From Candidatus Poseidoniaceae archaeon (GTDB lineage Archaea > Thermoplasmatota > Poseidoniia > Poseidoniales > Poseidoniaceae), in NCBI GenBank assembly GCA_949372875.1, contig CASIAW010000001.1, positions 310,001 through 374,000 of the forward strand: DNA of 64,000 bases, in the 5' to 3' direction. Positions 55,575 through 64,000 of the stretch are shown in pieces (positions within the stretch are counted from its first letter, which is position 1; each line of letters begins with the position of its first letter). The notes below the pieces were generated by a model. It was not told the origin of the DNA and made no database searches. It worked only from the letters and a program-made list of their open reading frames with translations. The position numbers and the translations under genes were made by a program.

Positions 55575-56126
55575 ATGACCAAATACATCGTTCTCGGACG
55601 TTTTCAGCCCTTCCATATGGGGCACCAATATTTGGTAAAGTCAGCGTTTGAACTGGTTGGAGAAAACGACCAACTCACCATTGTGATAGGTTCCGAACAG
55701 GCCGGTTGGGAGCCCGAAAACCCTTGGACTGCTGAGGAAAGGAAATCGATGATAGAAGATTGGGCTGAAGTGGCAAATATCTCTGCGGAAGTCGTCTCTG
55801 TTGAGGATATCAATGACCCTCCAAACTGGGTGAACCACGCAACAAAAACTCATGGAGAGGGCGTGTTGGTTACCACCGATGGGCCAACTGCGGAGTTGTA
55901 TCGCAATGCTGGATTTGAAGTTCATACTCCAGAAATGATGCAGCGAGAGGAATTTGAAGGTTGGAGAGTCCGACAAACGGCTAAGATGCTTTCAACAGTC
56001 TATGATGACGAGGCTGTTCGAGAAGTTCTCAAAGCAAGCCTCCCTCAACCCATTATTGAATGGCTGATTGAGCACGATGGATTATTCAGGCTCTCAACTT
56101 TTGAAACAGGCGTTCACGCCGGTTAA
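55575..56126 (+). CDS. nadM: Nicotinamide-nucleotide adenylyltransferase, archaeal type
   Basis: Joins NMN and ATP to NAD. 183 residues. RFQPFHMGH (8-16) is the archaeal NadM nucleotide loop, and the late WRVRQTAKML carries the second ATP-binding stretch in place of the more usual ISSTxIR. An AGGTGA lies 5 bases before the ATG. It follows the aminotransferase gene closely. Confidence 0.9.
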   Translation: MTKYIVLGRFQPFHMGHQYLVKSAFELVGENDQLTIVIGSEQAGWEPENPWTAEERKSMIEDWAEVANISAEVVSVEDINDPPNWVNHATKTHGEGVLVTTDGPTAELYRNAGFEVHTPEMMQREEFEGWRVRQTAKMLSTVYDDEAVREVLKASLPQPIIEWLIEHDGLFRLSTFETGVHAG

Positions 56127-56375
56127 TTATTTGCGAAAGAGCTTCTTTTTCGCTTGTTTTTTCATTTGCTCTTTGGCAACAGCATGCATCTTCTCTTCCG
56201 CTTTTGCCTTGATACCACTTGCGACATTCGAGAGTTTCTCTTGTGCTGCTTTCTTGACTGGACTGGTCACTTCATCTATGACTTGCCGCTTTGCAGAACT
56301 CGCAGCAGTCTTGGCTGCCTTCTTTGCTGCACTGCCTGCGGCTTCGGCTGCCTTACCTGCAAATTTCTTCACCAT
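56127..56375 (-). CDS. Lys/Ala-rich helical protein, histone H1-like composition
   Basis: 82 residues, about half Lys and Ala, with periodic AAKKAAK-type segments and a strongly basic C-terminus ending in KKKLFRK. No hydrophobic core and no membrane helix. It may bind DNA or RNA, like histone H1 or bacterial AlgP-type tails, but it is only composition that suggests this. Its stop abuts that of nadM, tail to tail. Confidence 0.6.
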   Translation of the reverse strand: MVKKFAGKAAEAAGSAAKKAAKTAASSAKRQVIDEVTSPVKKAAQEKLSNVASGIKAKAEEKMHAVAKEQMKKQAKKKLFRK

Positions 56376-56412
56376 GTTACGATGAACGCTTCATCGCACA
56401 AGAAACTTGTGC

Positions 56413-56991
56413 TCACTCGTCCGATGCAACAACAACACGTGCGGCTAAGAGAATGCGTTGTTTGTACATGTACCCAGATTCAAGAACGTCAACGACGTTT
56501 CCAGCTGGAAATGCGTCAGACGATGGGATGGTCGTGATGGCTTCCATTTTTGCAGGGTCAAAAGATTGGTCTTTGGCTTCAATGGCTGTGACGCCATCTG
56601 CAGAAAGTTCGTGCCACATTTTATTCCTTAGCAGGCGCAAACCCTGAGCGACAGCTGAAGAATCTTCCGAATCGAGATTTGCTAAAGCACGATCTACATC
56701 GCCAAGAACGGTGAGCATACGTCGTGCAAGACCCATGCCGCTGTATTGAATGAGGTCGGCTTTTTCTGCCATCAAGCGCTTGCGAACATTTTGAATTTCA
56801 GCGTCTTTGTAGGCAATTTCTTTTTCTGCCTTCTCAGCACGTGCGAGGGCTTCTTCCAGTGGGTCAAGTTCTTCCACTTCAATGGCATCTGCCAAGTCAA
56901 GAGTATCCATTCCCTCTTCGATAACTGGTATTGAATCGTCAACATCGTTGATGCTTTCTTTAGGTTCTTCCGAAGGTAATTCGTCAGCCAT
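56413..56991 (-). CDS. grpE: GrpE nucleotide exchange factor
   Basis: Releases ADP from DnaK. 192 residues: an acidic N-terminus (1-50), a long coiled coil (50-100), and the C-terminal four-helix bundle plus beta-wing with FDPAKMEAI and GNVVDVLESGYMYKQRILLAARVVV. dnaK and dnaJ are not in the window. The DnaK system is known in archaea only through transfer from bacteria. Confidence 0.93.
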   Translation of the reverse strand: MADELPSEEPKESINDVDDSIPVIEEGMDTLDLADAIEVEELDPLEEALARAEKAEKEIAYKDAEIQNVRKRLMAEKADLIQYSGMGLARRMLTVLGDVDRALANLDSEDSSAVAQGLRLLRNKMWHELSADGVTAIEAKDQSFDPAKMEAITTIPSSDAFPAGNVVDVLESGYMYKQRILLAARVVVASDE

Positions 56992-57030
56992 TATGTTATG
57001 CGTTACGGAAGTGGTCTTTGAACCCCTCGT

Positions 57031-57711
57031 TTAATCCAGAAGGTACTGTCGCAAATTCCAACGACCGTGTCCCCATAGGTCTGCTTTGAGATGCTCTCTT
57101 CCAAGTATGCTCAGCAATGATGGTTCCCGGGTGCAAAGAGAGATGGTGTAAACCAGTGCTCGGCTAGCCCGGTCATGGGCTTCAAAAGTGGGAACAATTT
57201 TTGGATCTTCATTTTCATCCAAAGTTTCACCAAGTTCTTTTCTACGGTCCATCCAATCCAAACAGACCGACTCTGAGAACTCCTCCTCGGGAATACCATT
57301 CAAGTGCTGTATGAGTTCAGTCCATGTTGATTCTGCATACAATTCATCACTACCGCTAATGGTTCGTTTCAAGGCTACATCAAGATAGAGGAAGGCTCGA
57401 CCCTCCCAGACCTCCCATGAACCTGGACTCGCCCATTCCATGAGATGTAGCAGTCCTTGAGTACCTTCTGGAATCGTTTTGAGAATGTCGATGACTTTTC
57501 CCCCCTTTGAATCCTCGATTGAATCCATCCAATCGAGTATTTCCGCTTCGCAATCAATGTCGAAAGGGCGTTTCAATCGTGAATCATACGTTGGCCGTTG
57601 ATTGCGGAAAGTGCCTTTCTCCATACCAACATAAAGTTCACTCCAAGACTGATTGAGGAGTTCCTGTAAACATGGTTCATCGACAAGCAATAGAACCATT
57701 TCGATGCCCAT
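57031..57711 (-). CDS. Unrecognised acidic protein
   Basis: 226 residues. It is rich in Glu, Asp, Trp and Leu, with no signal peptide and no membrane helix. It is soluble and helical in outlook. Family not recognised. Start at the ATG at 57711, or four codons later. It lies 39 bases upstream of grpE on the same strand, so it may be co-expressed with it. Confidence 0.6.
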   Translation of the reverse strand: MGIEMVLLLVDEPCLQELLNQSWSELYVGMEKGTFRNQRPTYDSRLKRPFDIDCEAEILDWMDSIEDSKGGKVIDILKTIPEGTQGLLHLMEWASPGSWEVWEGRAFLYLDVALKRTISGSDELYAESTWTELIQHLNGIPEEEFSESVCLDWMDRRKELGETLDENEDPKIVPTFEAHDRASRALVYTISLCTREPSLLSILGREHLKADLWGHGRWNLRQYLLD

Positions 57712-57842
57712 GGAGCGTCCAAGAGGCCGTCTCGTTTGATGTCATCGGCTCTGGAAGGAGGAATTGAAAGGACACTCTTCACTGATTCAAGAGAAGAGCA
57801 TTGAAGAAGAACGGTTTACCCGAGACAAATGGAGGCTTTGAT

Positions 57843-58958
57843 ATGGCGACAATCAAGGAGCAGATCGAATTGATCCGCGCCGAGATTGATAAGACACAAA
57901 AAAACAAAGCCACAAACGCTCACATTGGTAAACTTAAAGCCAAAATCGCTCAACTAAAAATCAAGGAAGAACGGGCACATGCTCACTCGAAAGCGAGTGG
58001 TGGCGGTAAAGGATTTGAAGTGAAAAAATCCGGTGACGCTACAGTTGCTCTGGTGGGCTTTCCATCTGTAGGAAAATCCACATTGATCTCGAAAGTTACA
58101 GATGCACATTCAGAGGTTGCAGGCTATGCTTTTACCACGCTAACATGTATTCCTGGCGTCATGGAGCACCGAGGTGCTAAAATTCAGATTTTAGATTTGC
58201 CAGGTCTAATCAAAGGTGCTGCTGAAGGTAAGGGTCGTGGAAGAGAGATTCTCAATGTTATTCGAAGTGCAGACATGGTTTTGTACATCGTAGATCCATT
58301 CCAAGATGCTCACTTTAATGTCCTCCACCGTGAACTGCACAATGCAGGGTTACGGCTCAATGAAACGAAACCTCCTGTCTTCATCAAGCGGACGGAACGT
58401 GGTGGAATTGACGTTCGAACGACGGTAGAACAAACACATCTAACAAATGAAGAAATGAGTGAAATCATACGCTCCTTCGGATTCACATCTGCTATTGTGA
58501 CCCTTCGAAATAATACGACAGCAGAACAAATTGTTGATTGTTTAGCTGAAAATCGAATTTATGAAAAAGCAGTTATTGCAATCAACAAAATCGACATAGC
58601 GACCGAAGAAGACCTCGTTCGCTCCCGTAAATCACTCCCTGCGGATTGGCCAGTTATGCGAATCTCGGCATTCAAGGATATAGGGCTTGAAGATCTGAAG
58701 GATTTCATTTATGATAACCTTGGATTCATGAGAGTTTTTCTAAAACCTCAGGGCCAAGAAGCAGATTTAGAAGAACCATTGATTGTCAAAGACGACTCAA
58801 CTGTTCAGCACATCTGTAACAAATTACACAGAGACTTTGTCAGAAAATTTCGCTATGCCCGAGTCAAAGGACCGAGTGCAAAATTCGACTGGCAGCGTGT
58901 TGGTCTGGACCACCTTTTGAAAGATGGTGACTTGGTCACGATTGTTGTGCGAAGATAA
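57843..58958 (+). CDS. DRG-family GTPase
   Basis: A 371-residue translation-associated GTPase of the Obg/DRG group. An N-terminal helix (2-50) precedes the GTPase domain with G1 GFPSVGKST (72-80), G3 DLPGLI and G4 NKID. A C-terminal TGS domain ends the protein. The ATG at 57843 follows GGAGG by 7 bases; the TTG at 57801 is rejected. It works with ribosomes in archaea and eukaryotes. Confidence 0.94.
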   Translation: MATIKEQIELIRAEIDKTQKNKATNAHIGKLKAKIAQLKIKEERAHAHSKASGGGKGFEVKKSGDATVALVGFPSVGKSTLISKVTDAHSEVAGYAFTTLTCIPGVMEHRGAKIQILDLPGLIKGAAEGKGRGREILNVIRSADMVLYIVDPFQDAHFNVLHRELHNAGLRLNETKPPVFIKRTERGGIDVRTTVEQTHLTNEEMSEIIRSFGFTSAIVTLRNNTTAEQIVDCLAENRIYEKAVIAINKIDIATEEDLVRSRKSLPADWPVMRISAFKDIGLEDLKDFIYDNLGFMRVFLKPQGQEADLEEPLIVKDDSTVQHICNKLHRDFVRKFRYARVKGPSAKFDWQRVGLDHLLKDGDLVTIVVRR

Positions 58959-59276
58959 TTAGTCCCAAATGCCCATATCCATTCGGGCATCTTCCGTAGC
59001 GTGAATTTTTGGATCCCATCGAGGAGCCCAAACCAAATTAATATGGACGCTTTCAAGGCCTTCTGTCTGTAGTGCTGCTCGGTGGGCAGCGGCCATTATT
59101 TCAGGTGCTGCAGGGCAACCAGGCGAGGTGAGAGTCAAATCAATCTCAGCATGAAGCACTTCTTCTTTGATTTCAAAGCGAACATCATACACAAGCCCCA
59201 ATTCTACGATAGATAATTCCAATTCCGGGTCTTCAACTTCATCTAATTGTGTCATTACATCTTGCTTTTCAACCAT
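58959..59276 (-). CDS. sufT: MIP18/SufT-family iron-sulfur assembly protein
   Basis: 105 residues. DUF59 fold with VEDPELELSIVELGLVYDV and a late Cys 54 in SPGCPAAPEI. It helps load iron-sulfur clusters in SUF systems. It ends the SUF operon, 9 bases after sufE, with AGGTGA before the ATG. Confidence 0.88.
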   Translation of the reverse strand: MVEKQDVMTQLDEVEDPELELSIVELGLVYDVRFEIKEEVLHAEIDLTLTSPGCPAAPEIMAAAHRAALQTEGLESVHINLVWAPRWDPKIHATEDARMDMGIWD

Positions 59277-59285
59277 TCTTTCACC

Positions 59286-59696
59286 TCATACAAATTGCCG
59301 GATATCCTTCATCACTTTGTCGAACATATTTCTGAAGCCGTTTGAACGGCTTGGGGAAAGGGAATTGAGAATACCCATCTCCTCGGCGAAGTCAGGAGAG
59401 AGAAGCAACGCTTGTGCGGGTGCACTTCCATTAATGGCGAGCGTGAGAATGCCCATGAGTCCTTGAACCAATTTAGCATCAGCTCCAGAAAGAAGGAGAA
59501 CTTTGCCATCTTCCAACTGAACATGGACATGCGCTTCAGACTGACATCCTTGTACCTTGGTCTGGTTCGTCCATTGTTCCGCAGGGAAAGGGACTACTTC
59601 ATCCGCCATATCAAACACCATTTCAAGGCGTTCCATTTTATCTTCGACATCTTTGAACTCTTCAATTAATTCGGAGAGTTCAGCAGGATACGTCAT
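59286..59696 (-). CDS. sufE: Sulfur acceptor SufE
   Basis: Takes persulfide from SufS and passes it to SufBCD. 136 residues; the acceptor Cys 51 sits in KVQGCQSEAHV. It overlaps sufS by 4 bases (ATGA). The SufSE pair is common in bacteria and less so in archaea. Confidence 0.93.
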   Translation of the reverse strand: MTYPAELSELIEEFKDVEDKMERLEMVFDMADEVVPFPAEQWTNQTKVQGCQSEAHVHVQLEDGKVLLLSGADAKLVQGLMGILTLAINGSAPAQALLLSPDFAEEMGILNSLSPSRSNGFRNMFDKVMKDIRQFV

Positions 59697-60886
59697 CCAA
59701 ACCTCTCCGTAATATCTTTGAGTTGTTCAATGAATTGTTTTGCTTCATCCATTGTGTTGTAGAGGTAAAAGGATGCACGAACTGTGCCCGATATTCCCAA
59801 TCGAGTGAGCAGAGGTTGTGCGCAGTGGTGGCCCGTTCGAACTGCAAAGCCTCGTGAATCAAACAGGTGAGCCAAATCTTCACTGTGTATCGAAGGATGA
59901 AGAAACGATACAACAGCACTGTCTTTCGCTTCATGCCGTCCATAAACTGGAATATCCATTTCTCGCAATTGTTCTGCAACCCAACGAGCAATTCCTATCA
60001 ATCGCTTGTGTTCTTTTTTCAAGTCAAGAGTCGCCATCCAATCAAACGCTGCACACCAGCCGATTGCTTCAGCAATACGGGGAGTTCCTGCTTCGAATTT
60101 ATGTTCATTTGTCTGATAGGTCGAACCGGTAATGGTGACGGTTTCGATCATATCTCCGCCACCCATGAAAGGTTGCATTGTCTCAAACACATCAGCATCA
60201 ATCAGGAGAGCTCCAATGCCAGTTGGACCGCACATCTTGTGTGCAGAAAAGGCCATGAAATCCGCTCCGGATTCTTTGAAGTCTATACGTTCGTGGGGAA
60301 CCCCTTGTGCAGCGTCTACTAACACGAGTGCATCGTTTGAATGGGCTAGTTCGATGATTTCTTCCAATGGATTTCGGACACCTAATACATTTGACGTGTG
60401 GACGACACACACCAATTTTGCATCTTCAAGGGATGCAGCGTATGCGTCCATATCGAGTGTGAAGTCCTCCATCACGGGAACATATCTCAATTCGACATTA
60501 CGTTCTTCAGCTAACATTTGCCATGGAACAATATCTGAATGGTGCTCCATTTCGGTTAATACAATGACATCGCCATCCGTAAGATTAGCACGGCCCCATG
60601 CATGTGCAACGAGGTTGATGGCTTCTGTAGTACCACTTGTCAACACTGCGCGGTCAGCATTAAACCAACTCTTCAAGATGTTTCGGCATGATTCATACCC
60701 TTCAGTAGCTTCACCTGCAAGCGTATGAACCGCTCTGTGCACATTTGCATTTGAGGAAGTGTAGTATTCATTCATTGCATCTATGACGACTTGGGGCTTC
60801 TGTGTCGTTGCTGCATTATCCAAATAAATCAATGGGAAGCCATTGACTTCGCGTTTGAGTATCGGAAAATCATCACGAATCGCCAT
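59693..60886 (-). CDS. sufS: Cysteine desulfurase SufS
   Basis: Removes sulfur from cysteine as a persulfide. 397 residues; PLP Lys 217 in SAHKMCGPTG and catalytic Cys 355 in TGHHCAQPLL. It starts 4 bases after the sufD stop, with AGGTGA before the ATG. Confidence 0.95.
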   Translation of the reverse strand: MAIRDDFPILKREVNGFPLIYLDNAATTQKPQVVIDAMNEYYTSSNANVHRAVHTLAGEATEGYESCRNILKSWFNADRAVLTSGTTEAINLVAHAWGRANLTDGDVIVLTEMEHHSDIVPWQMLAEERNVELRYVPVMEDFTLDMDAYAASLEDAKLVCVVHTSNVLGVRNPLEEIIELAHSNDALVLVDAAQGVPHERIDFKESGADFMAFSAHKMCGPTGIGALLIDADVFETMQPFMGGGDMIETVTITGSTYQTNEHKFEAGTPRIAEAIGWCAAFDWMATLDLKKEHKRLIGIARWVAEQLREMDIPVYGRHEAKDSAVVSFLHPSIHSEDLAHLFDSRGFAVRTGHHCAQPLLTRLGISGTVRASFYLYNTMDEAKQFIEQLKDITERFG

Positions 60887-60890
60887 AGAA

Positions 60891-61931
60891 TCACCTCTTC
60901 AATTCGCATTCAAGGTGAACTGTCAACCTTGTTCGCATCTCTTCGATAAGATGCTTGTTTGTAAGATTTGAAAAAGCATTGAGTAGAAAACCATTGACGA
61001 TGAGTGCCTGGGATTCTTCAGGGCTTAATCCCCTTGACATCAAATAATGCATTTGGTTTTTGTCAACTGGAGCGCTTGCAGCGCCGTGTGCGGCAGAAAC
61101 ATCATCGGCGAGTACTTCCAATTCAGGAATAGCTTCAGCCCTCGCCTTTTCAGAAAGCAAAAGGTTACGGAATACTTGGGATGCATCCGATTTATTTGCA
61201 TTTTCAGCAATCGTGAGAAGACCAGTTCCAATAAAGTGACTGCTTCCGGAGCATGCTGAATTCATCACTAAATCAGAATTCGTGTGCCCGTAGCGGTGAT
61301 GGATTTCGACATGCTCATCGTCATGACGTGGACCGACTGCATTGACGGTAACAGACTGGCGAATAGACGCCCCTGTACCATTCAATGTGCTTCGTAGATC
61401 AGATTTGCATCGAAATCCTCCGACTGACAATGTCGCATGCTCGAGTTCAGCATCCCGTTCTACAACCCAATCTTCGCAACGGAGGAACTTAGTGTTCGAA
61501 TCGAGTTCATTGATGAATCCGAAGGAGAGTTGTGCGTTGGGGTGAACTTTGCCTGTGATGTGAACACCTACCCACTCAGGTTCACCGGAGATATGAACAA
61601 AAACGACTGCAGAGCCTCTGACATCTAAGTCAAGGTGTCCAATTGCGATGTGCCCACTAGCACGAGCATTGATGTGAAGTGGTTCGGAATCACCGTTGAT
61701 GACCAATCGATTTGTCGTGCCACCAGCAGATTGCAAAAAAGCACGTGCAATTTCATCATGAGCGTCTTTTGGTTGTTCAATAATCTCAAAAGAATCGTTC
61801 TGTTTGAGCGTGAAAACCACTGTATCAGCATTGGGGACTTCATCTATTGAACTGGGATGTATTCGAGGCCAAGGAGTGTAGCGCCACAAATGTTCTGACC
61901 GAGGTGGAATTTCCATTTGGAGGTAGTTCAT
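60891..61931 (-). CDS. sufD: Fe-S assembly protein SufD
   Basis: Scaffold partner of SufB. 346 residues of the SufB/SufD beta-helix family, with the family-typical [25 protein letters not shown] segment close to the C-terminus. It overlaps sufB by 4 bases (ATGA). Confidence 0.92.
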   Translation of the reverse strand: MNYLQMEIPPRSEHLWRYTPWPRIHPSSIDEVPNADTVVFTLKQNDSFEIIEQPKDAHDEIARAFLQSAGGTTNRLVINGDSEPLHINARASGHIAIGHLDLDVRGSAVVFVHISGEPEWVGVHITGKVHPNAQLSFGFINELDSNTKFLRCEDWVVERDAELEHATLSVGGFRCKSDLRSTLNGTGASIRQSVTVNAVGPRHDDEHVEIHHRYGHTNSDLVMNSACSGSSHFIGTGLLTIAENANKSDASQVFRNLLLSEKARAEAIPELEVLADDVSAAHGAASAPVDKNQMHYLMSRGLSPEESQALIVNGFLLNAFSNLTNKHLIEEMRTRLTVHLECELKR

Positions 61932-63334
61932 CCAATGGAACCCTCCATTTCCAACTCGAGTAATTTGTTGAGTTCAACGGCATATTCCATAGGGAGTTCT
62001 CTCGTAAAGGGTTCAAAGAACCCGTTAACAATAAGCCCCATTGCTTCATCTTCGGTAAAGCCACGGCTCATGAGATAGAACAACTGGTCACTCGAGACTT
62101 TTGAAACACTAGCTTCATGCTCTAAATCAGAGGTCGAATTACCGATTTCCATGGTAGGATATGTGTCGGAACGTGAATCCTCGTCCAATATGAGTGCATC
62201 ACAAACAACTTTCGAGCGGCATCCGGTTGACTTCGGAGTTACTTGTAACAGCCCGCGGTAGGAAGAGCGTCCGCCATTCTTGGAGATTGATTTCGAGAGA
62301 ATGTTTGAGGTCGTGTTCGATGCGAGGTGGTGGACTTTAGCACCTGTATCTTGATGCTGGCCTTCGCCTGCATAAGCCACGGAGATGACCTCAGCGTGCG
62401 CCCCTTCACCCTTGAGGAGGACCGAAGGATATTTCATCGTCAATTTCGAACCGATGTTTCCATCGACCCATTCGATTGTCGCATTCTTGTGAGCAACTGC
62501 TCTTTTTGTGACGAGATTGTAGACATTGCTCGACCAATTTTGGACAGTAGAATAGCGAATCTTAGCACCTTCCATTGCAATGAGTTCCACAACTGCTGAA
62601 TGCAGCGAGTCCGTAGAATAACTCGGAGCAGTGCATCCTTCGACGTAGTGAACAGTACTACCTTCATCAGCGATGATGAGCGTTCGCTCAAATTGCCCCA
62701 TATTCTTTGCGTTGATACGGAAATAGGCTTGAACGGGCATCTCGACACTAACGCCTTTCGGTATGTAGAGGAAAGAGCCACCAGACCATACTGCGGTATT
62801 GAGGGCTGAGAATTTGTTGTCACTGTAAGGTATGACAGTTCCGAAATATTTTTTGATGATCTCCGGATACTCCTTCAACCCAGAATCCATATCCAAGAAG
62901 ATGACGCCTTGCTCTTCCAAGTCTTCTCGAATTGAGTGATACACTGCCTCGGATTCATATTGCGCTGTAACCCCGCCAAGCCACTTCTGCTCTGCTTCGG
63001 GAATTCCAAGTCGGTCGAACGTGTTTTTAATGTCGTCAGGAACATCATCCCAAGAGTTCTCTGTTTTGTTTGAGGAGCGAAGGAAGTAGGTTATACTTTC
63101 AAAATCAATCATATTGAGGAGTGAGCAATTGCCCCATTCGGGCATGACGCGCTCAGCGAAGTGGCGGTAGGCCTTGACACGGATGTCAGTCATCCATTCA
63201 GGTTCGTTCTTGAGTTCCGAAATGTCTCGTACAACTTGCTCTGAAAGACCTTTATCAAATCGGATGGTTGAATTTTCAGGGTCGTGGAAACCGTAGCGAT
63301 AATCGCCAATAATTTCTTGTGATTCTTCGGTCAT
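61928..63334 (-). CDS. sufB: Fe-S assembly scaffold SufB
   Basis: 468 residues. It binds the nascent cluster with SufC and SufD. SufB hallmarks such as [31 protein letters not shown] and the VEGCTAP turn are visible. AGGTGA precedes its ATG, 9 bases after the sufC stop. Confidence 0.95.
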   Translation of the reverse strand: MTEESQEIIGDYRYGFHDPENSTIRFDKGLSEQVVRDISELKNEPEWMTDIRVKAYRHFAERVMPEWGNCSLLNMIDFESITYFLRSSNKTENSWDDVPDDIKNTFDRLGIPEAEQKWLGGVTAQYESEAVYHSIREDLEEQGVIFLDMDSGLKEYPEIIKKYFGTVIPYSDNKFSALNTAVWSGGSFLYIPKGVSVEMPVQAYFRINAKNMGQFERTLIIADEGSTVHYVEGCTAPSYSTDSLHSAVVELIAMEGAKIRYSTVQNWSSNVYNLVTKRAVAHKNATIEWVDGNIGSKLTMKYPSVLLKGEGAHAEVISVAYAGEGQHQDTGAKVHHLASNTTSNILSKSISKNGGRSSYRGLLQVTPKSTGCRSKVVCDALILDEDSRSDTYPTMEIGNSTSDLEHEASVSKVSSDQLFYLMSRGFTEDEAMGLIVNGFFEPFTRELPMEYAVELNKLLELEMEGSIG

Positions 63335-63343
63335 ATTTTCACC

Positions 63344-64000
63344 TCATGCAGTTACGTCAAGCCAGTCGTATCCTTGATCTTCGAGACGGAGGGCGAGTTC
63401 TGGGCCACCTGTTCGGATAATTACTCCGTCGATCATAGCGTGGACAAAGTCTGGCTTAACAAGGTCCAGTAGCCGTTGATAGTGAGTAATAATCAAGCAT
63501 GCTGAATCTTGAGCCACTTGGTTAATGCCTTGAGCCACGATTCGAAGTGCGTCGATATCTAAGCCAGAGTCAGTCTCATCGAGTAAAGCAAGGTTTGGTT
63601 GAAGCAAGAGCATCTGCAAGATTTCCAAACGTTTCTTTTCACCACCACTGAAACCGTCGTTTACATAACGTGAAAGGAAACTCTTGTCCATAGATAATTG
63701 CTCCATTGCAGCAGTTAATTCTTTTCGGAATTCTCGACCCTTTGGAGGATTTTCACGAACAGAGGAAACAGATTTTTTGAGGAATGTTCCGACTTGAACT
63801 CCGGGGATTGATGCTGGATACTGGAAGGAGAGAAACATGCCAGCACGGGCGCGTTCAAACACAGCGAGTTCTTCCAAAGGTTGACCTTGATAAAAGATAC
63901 TCCCTTGCGTAATTTCGTAGGCGGGGTGGCCCATGACTACATTAGCCAAAGTCGACTTCCCAGCACCGTTTCGCCCCATAATCGCATGGATTTCACCACG
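63344..64000 (-). CDS. sufC: Fe-S assembly ATPase SufC, 5' end outside window
   Basis: ABC-type ATPase. The frame runs past the right edge; Walker [10 protein letters not shown] is close to the edge, and [11 protein letters not shown] plus [16 protein letters not shown] give the signature and Walker B. About 220 codons are visible, missing roughly 25-30. First gene of the SUF operon seen here. Confidence 0.95.
   Translation of the reverse strand, partial: RGEIHAIMGRNGAGKSTLANVVMGHPAYEITQGSIFYQGQPLEELAVFERARAGMFLSFQYPASIPGVQVGTFLKKSVSSVRENPPKGREFRKELTAAMEQLSMDKSFLSRYVNDGFSGGEKKRLEILQMLLLQPNLALLDETDSGLDIDALRIVAQGINQVAQDSACLIITHYQRLLDLVKPDFVHAMIDGVIIRTGGPELALRLEDQGYDWLDVTA

Noticed and set aside
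1-64000. CRISPR array, insertion sequence, prophage or rRNA genes
   Set aside because: No regularly spaced repeats, transposase, integrase, capsid or rRNA-like sequence was recognised on either strand.

Overview
The window looks like a planktonic euryarchaeon of the Marine Group II / Poseidoniales type. This is an inference from gene content, not from a marker tree. Archaeal signs are a CDP-archaeol synthase (carS), a free-standing ATP-pyrophosphatase subunit of GMP synthase, an archaeal NadM, a DRG-type GTPase, an AglB/STT3 oligosaccharyltransferase and an HTH-ThiN regulator. They sit among genes more usual in bacteria: grpE, sufS/sufE, gcvPA/gcvPB/gcvT and a DeoA-type phosphorylase. Large secreted proteins with calcium-binding DxDGD repeats are frequent, as in marine archaea of this group. 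Many starts follow a GGTGA-like ribosome binding site. Gene density is high, and only one gap exceeds 300 bases without a gene. No rRNA, CRISPR array, insertion sequence or prophage was seen.

Layout. 1-9052 (minus) is one uninterrupted reading frame of at least 3017 codons that leaves the window. It is an AglB/STT3 glycosyltransferase with an extra membrane domain in front and about 2000 residues of repeated beta-rich ectodomain behind. 9221-11296 holds purD and divergent carS. 11341-15248 holds three surface or membrane proteins, then tRNA-Met and an HD phosphohydrolase. 16886-28243 is a plus-strand run: a membrane-anchored OB-fold protein, a TctA-family transporter, a 1638-residue surface protein with six lamin-tail domains and two phospholipase D motifs, a Bax-inhibitor-like protein, a 2-oxoglutarate oxygenase-like protein and a thymidine phosphorylase. 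tRNA-Asn and a small HNH endonuclease follow.

29067-40622 holds a small acidic coiled-coil gene, a minus-strand block (gcvPA-gcvPB, a membrane protein, purE-guaAb, a Cys-rich protein), a glycosyltransferase, gcvT, a membrane-fused alpha/beta hydrolase and a PLP decarboxylase. 40987-45421 is a thiamine module: an HTH-ThiN regulator (ThiR-like) followed without a gap by thiB-thiP-thiQ. 45458-47160 is a two-gene unit of unknown role (an alpha-helical protein plus an SPFH/band-7-like coiled-coil protein). 47291-53522 holds a PAP2-like enzyme, a thioredoxin-CcdA fusion, a PhnD-like lipoprotein translationally coupled to a sugar-dehydrogenase-like lipoprotein, tRNA-Val and a radical SAM protein. 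53578-58958 holds pdxT, a class V aminotransferase, nadM, a Lys/Ala-rich protein, grpE, an unknown gene and a DRG GTPase. The right end, 58959-64000, is a tightly packed minus-strand SUF operon transcribed sufC-sufB-sufD-sufS-sufE-sufT. Its sufC start lies outside the window.

The most unusual objects are the giant AglB fusion, the lamin-tail/phospholipase D surface protein, the extracellular OB-fold protein, the SPFH-like two-gene unit and the PhnD/dehydrogenase pair.
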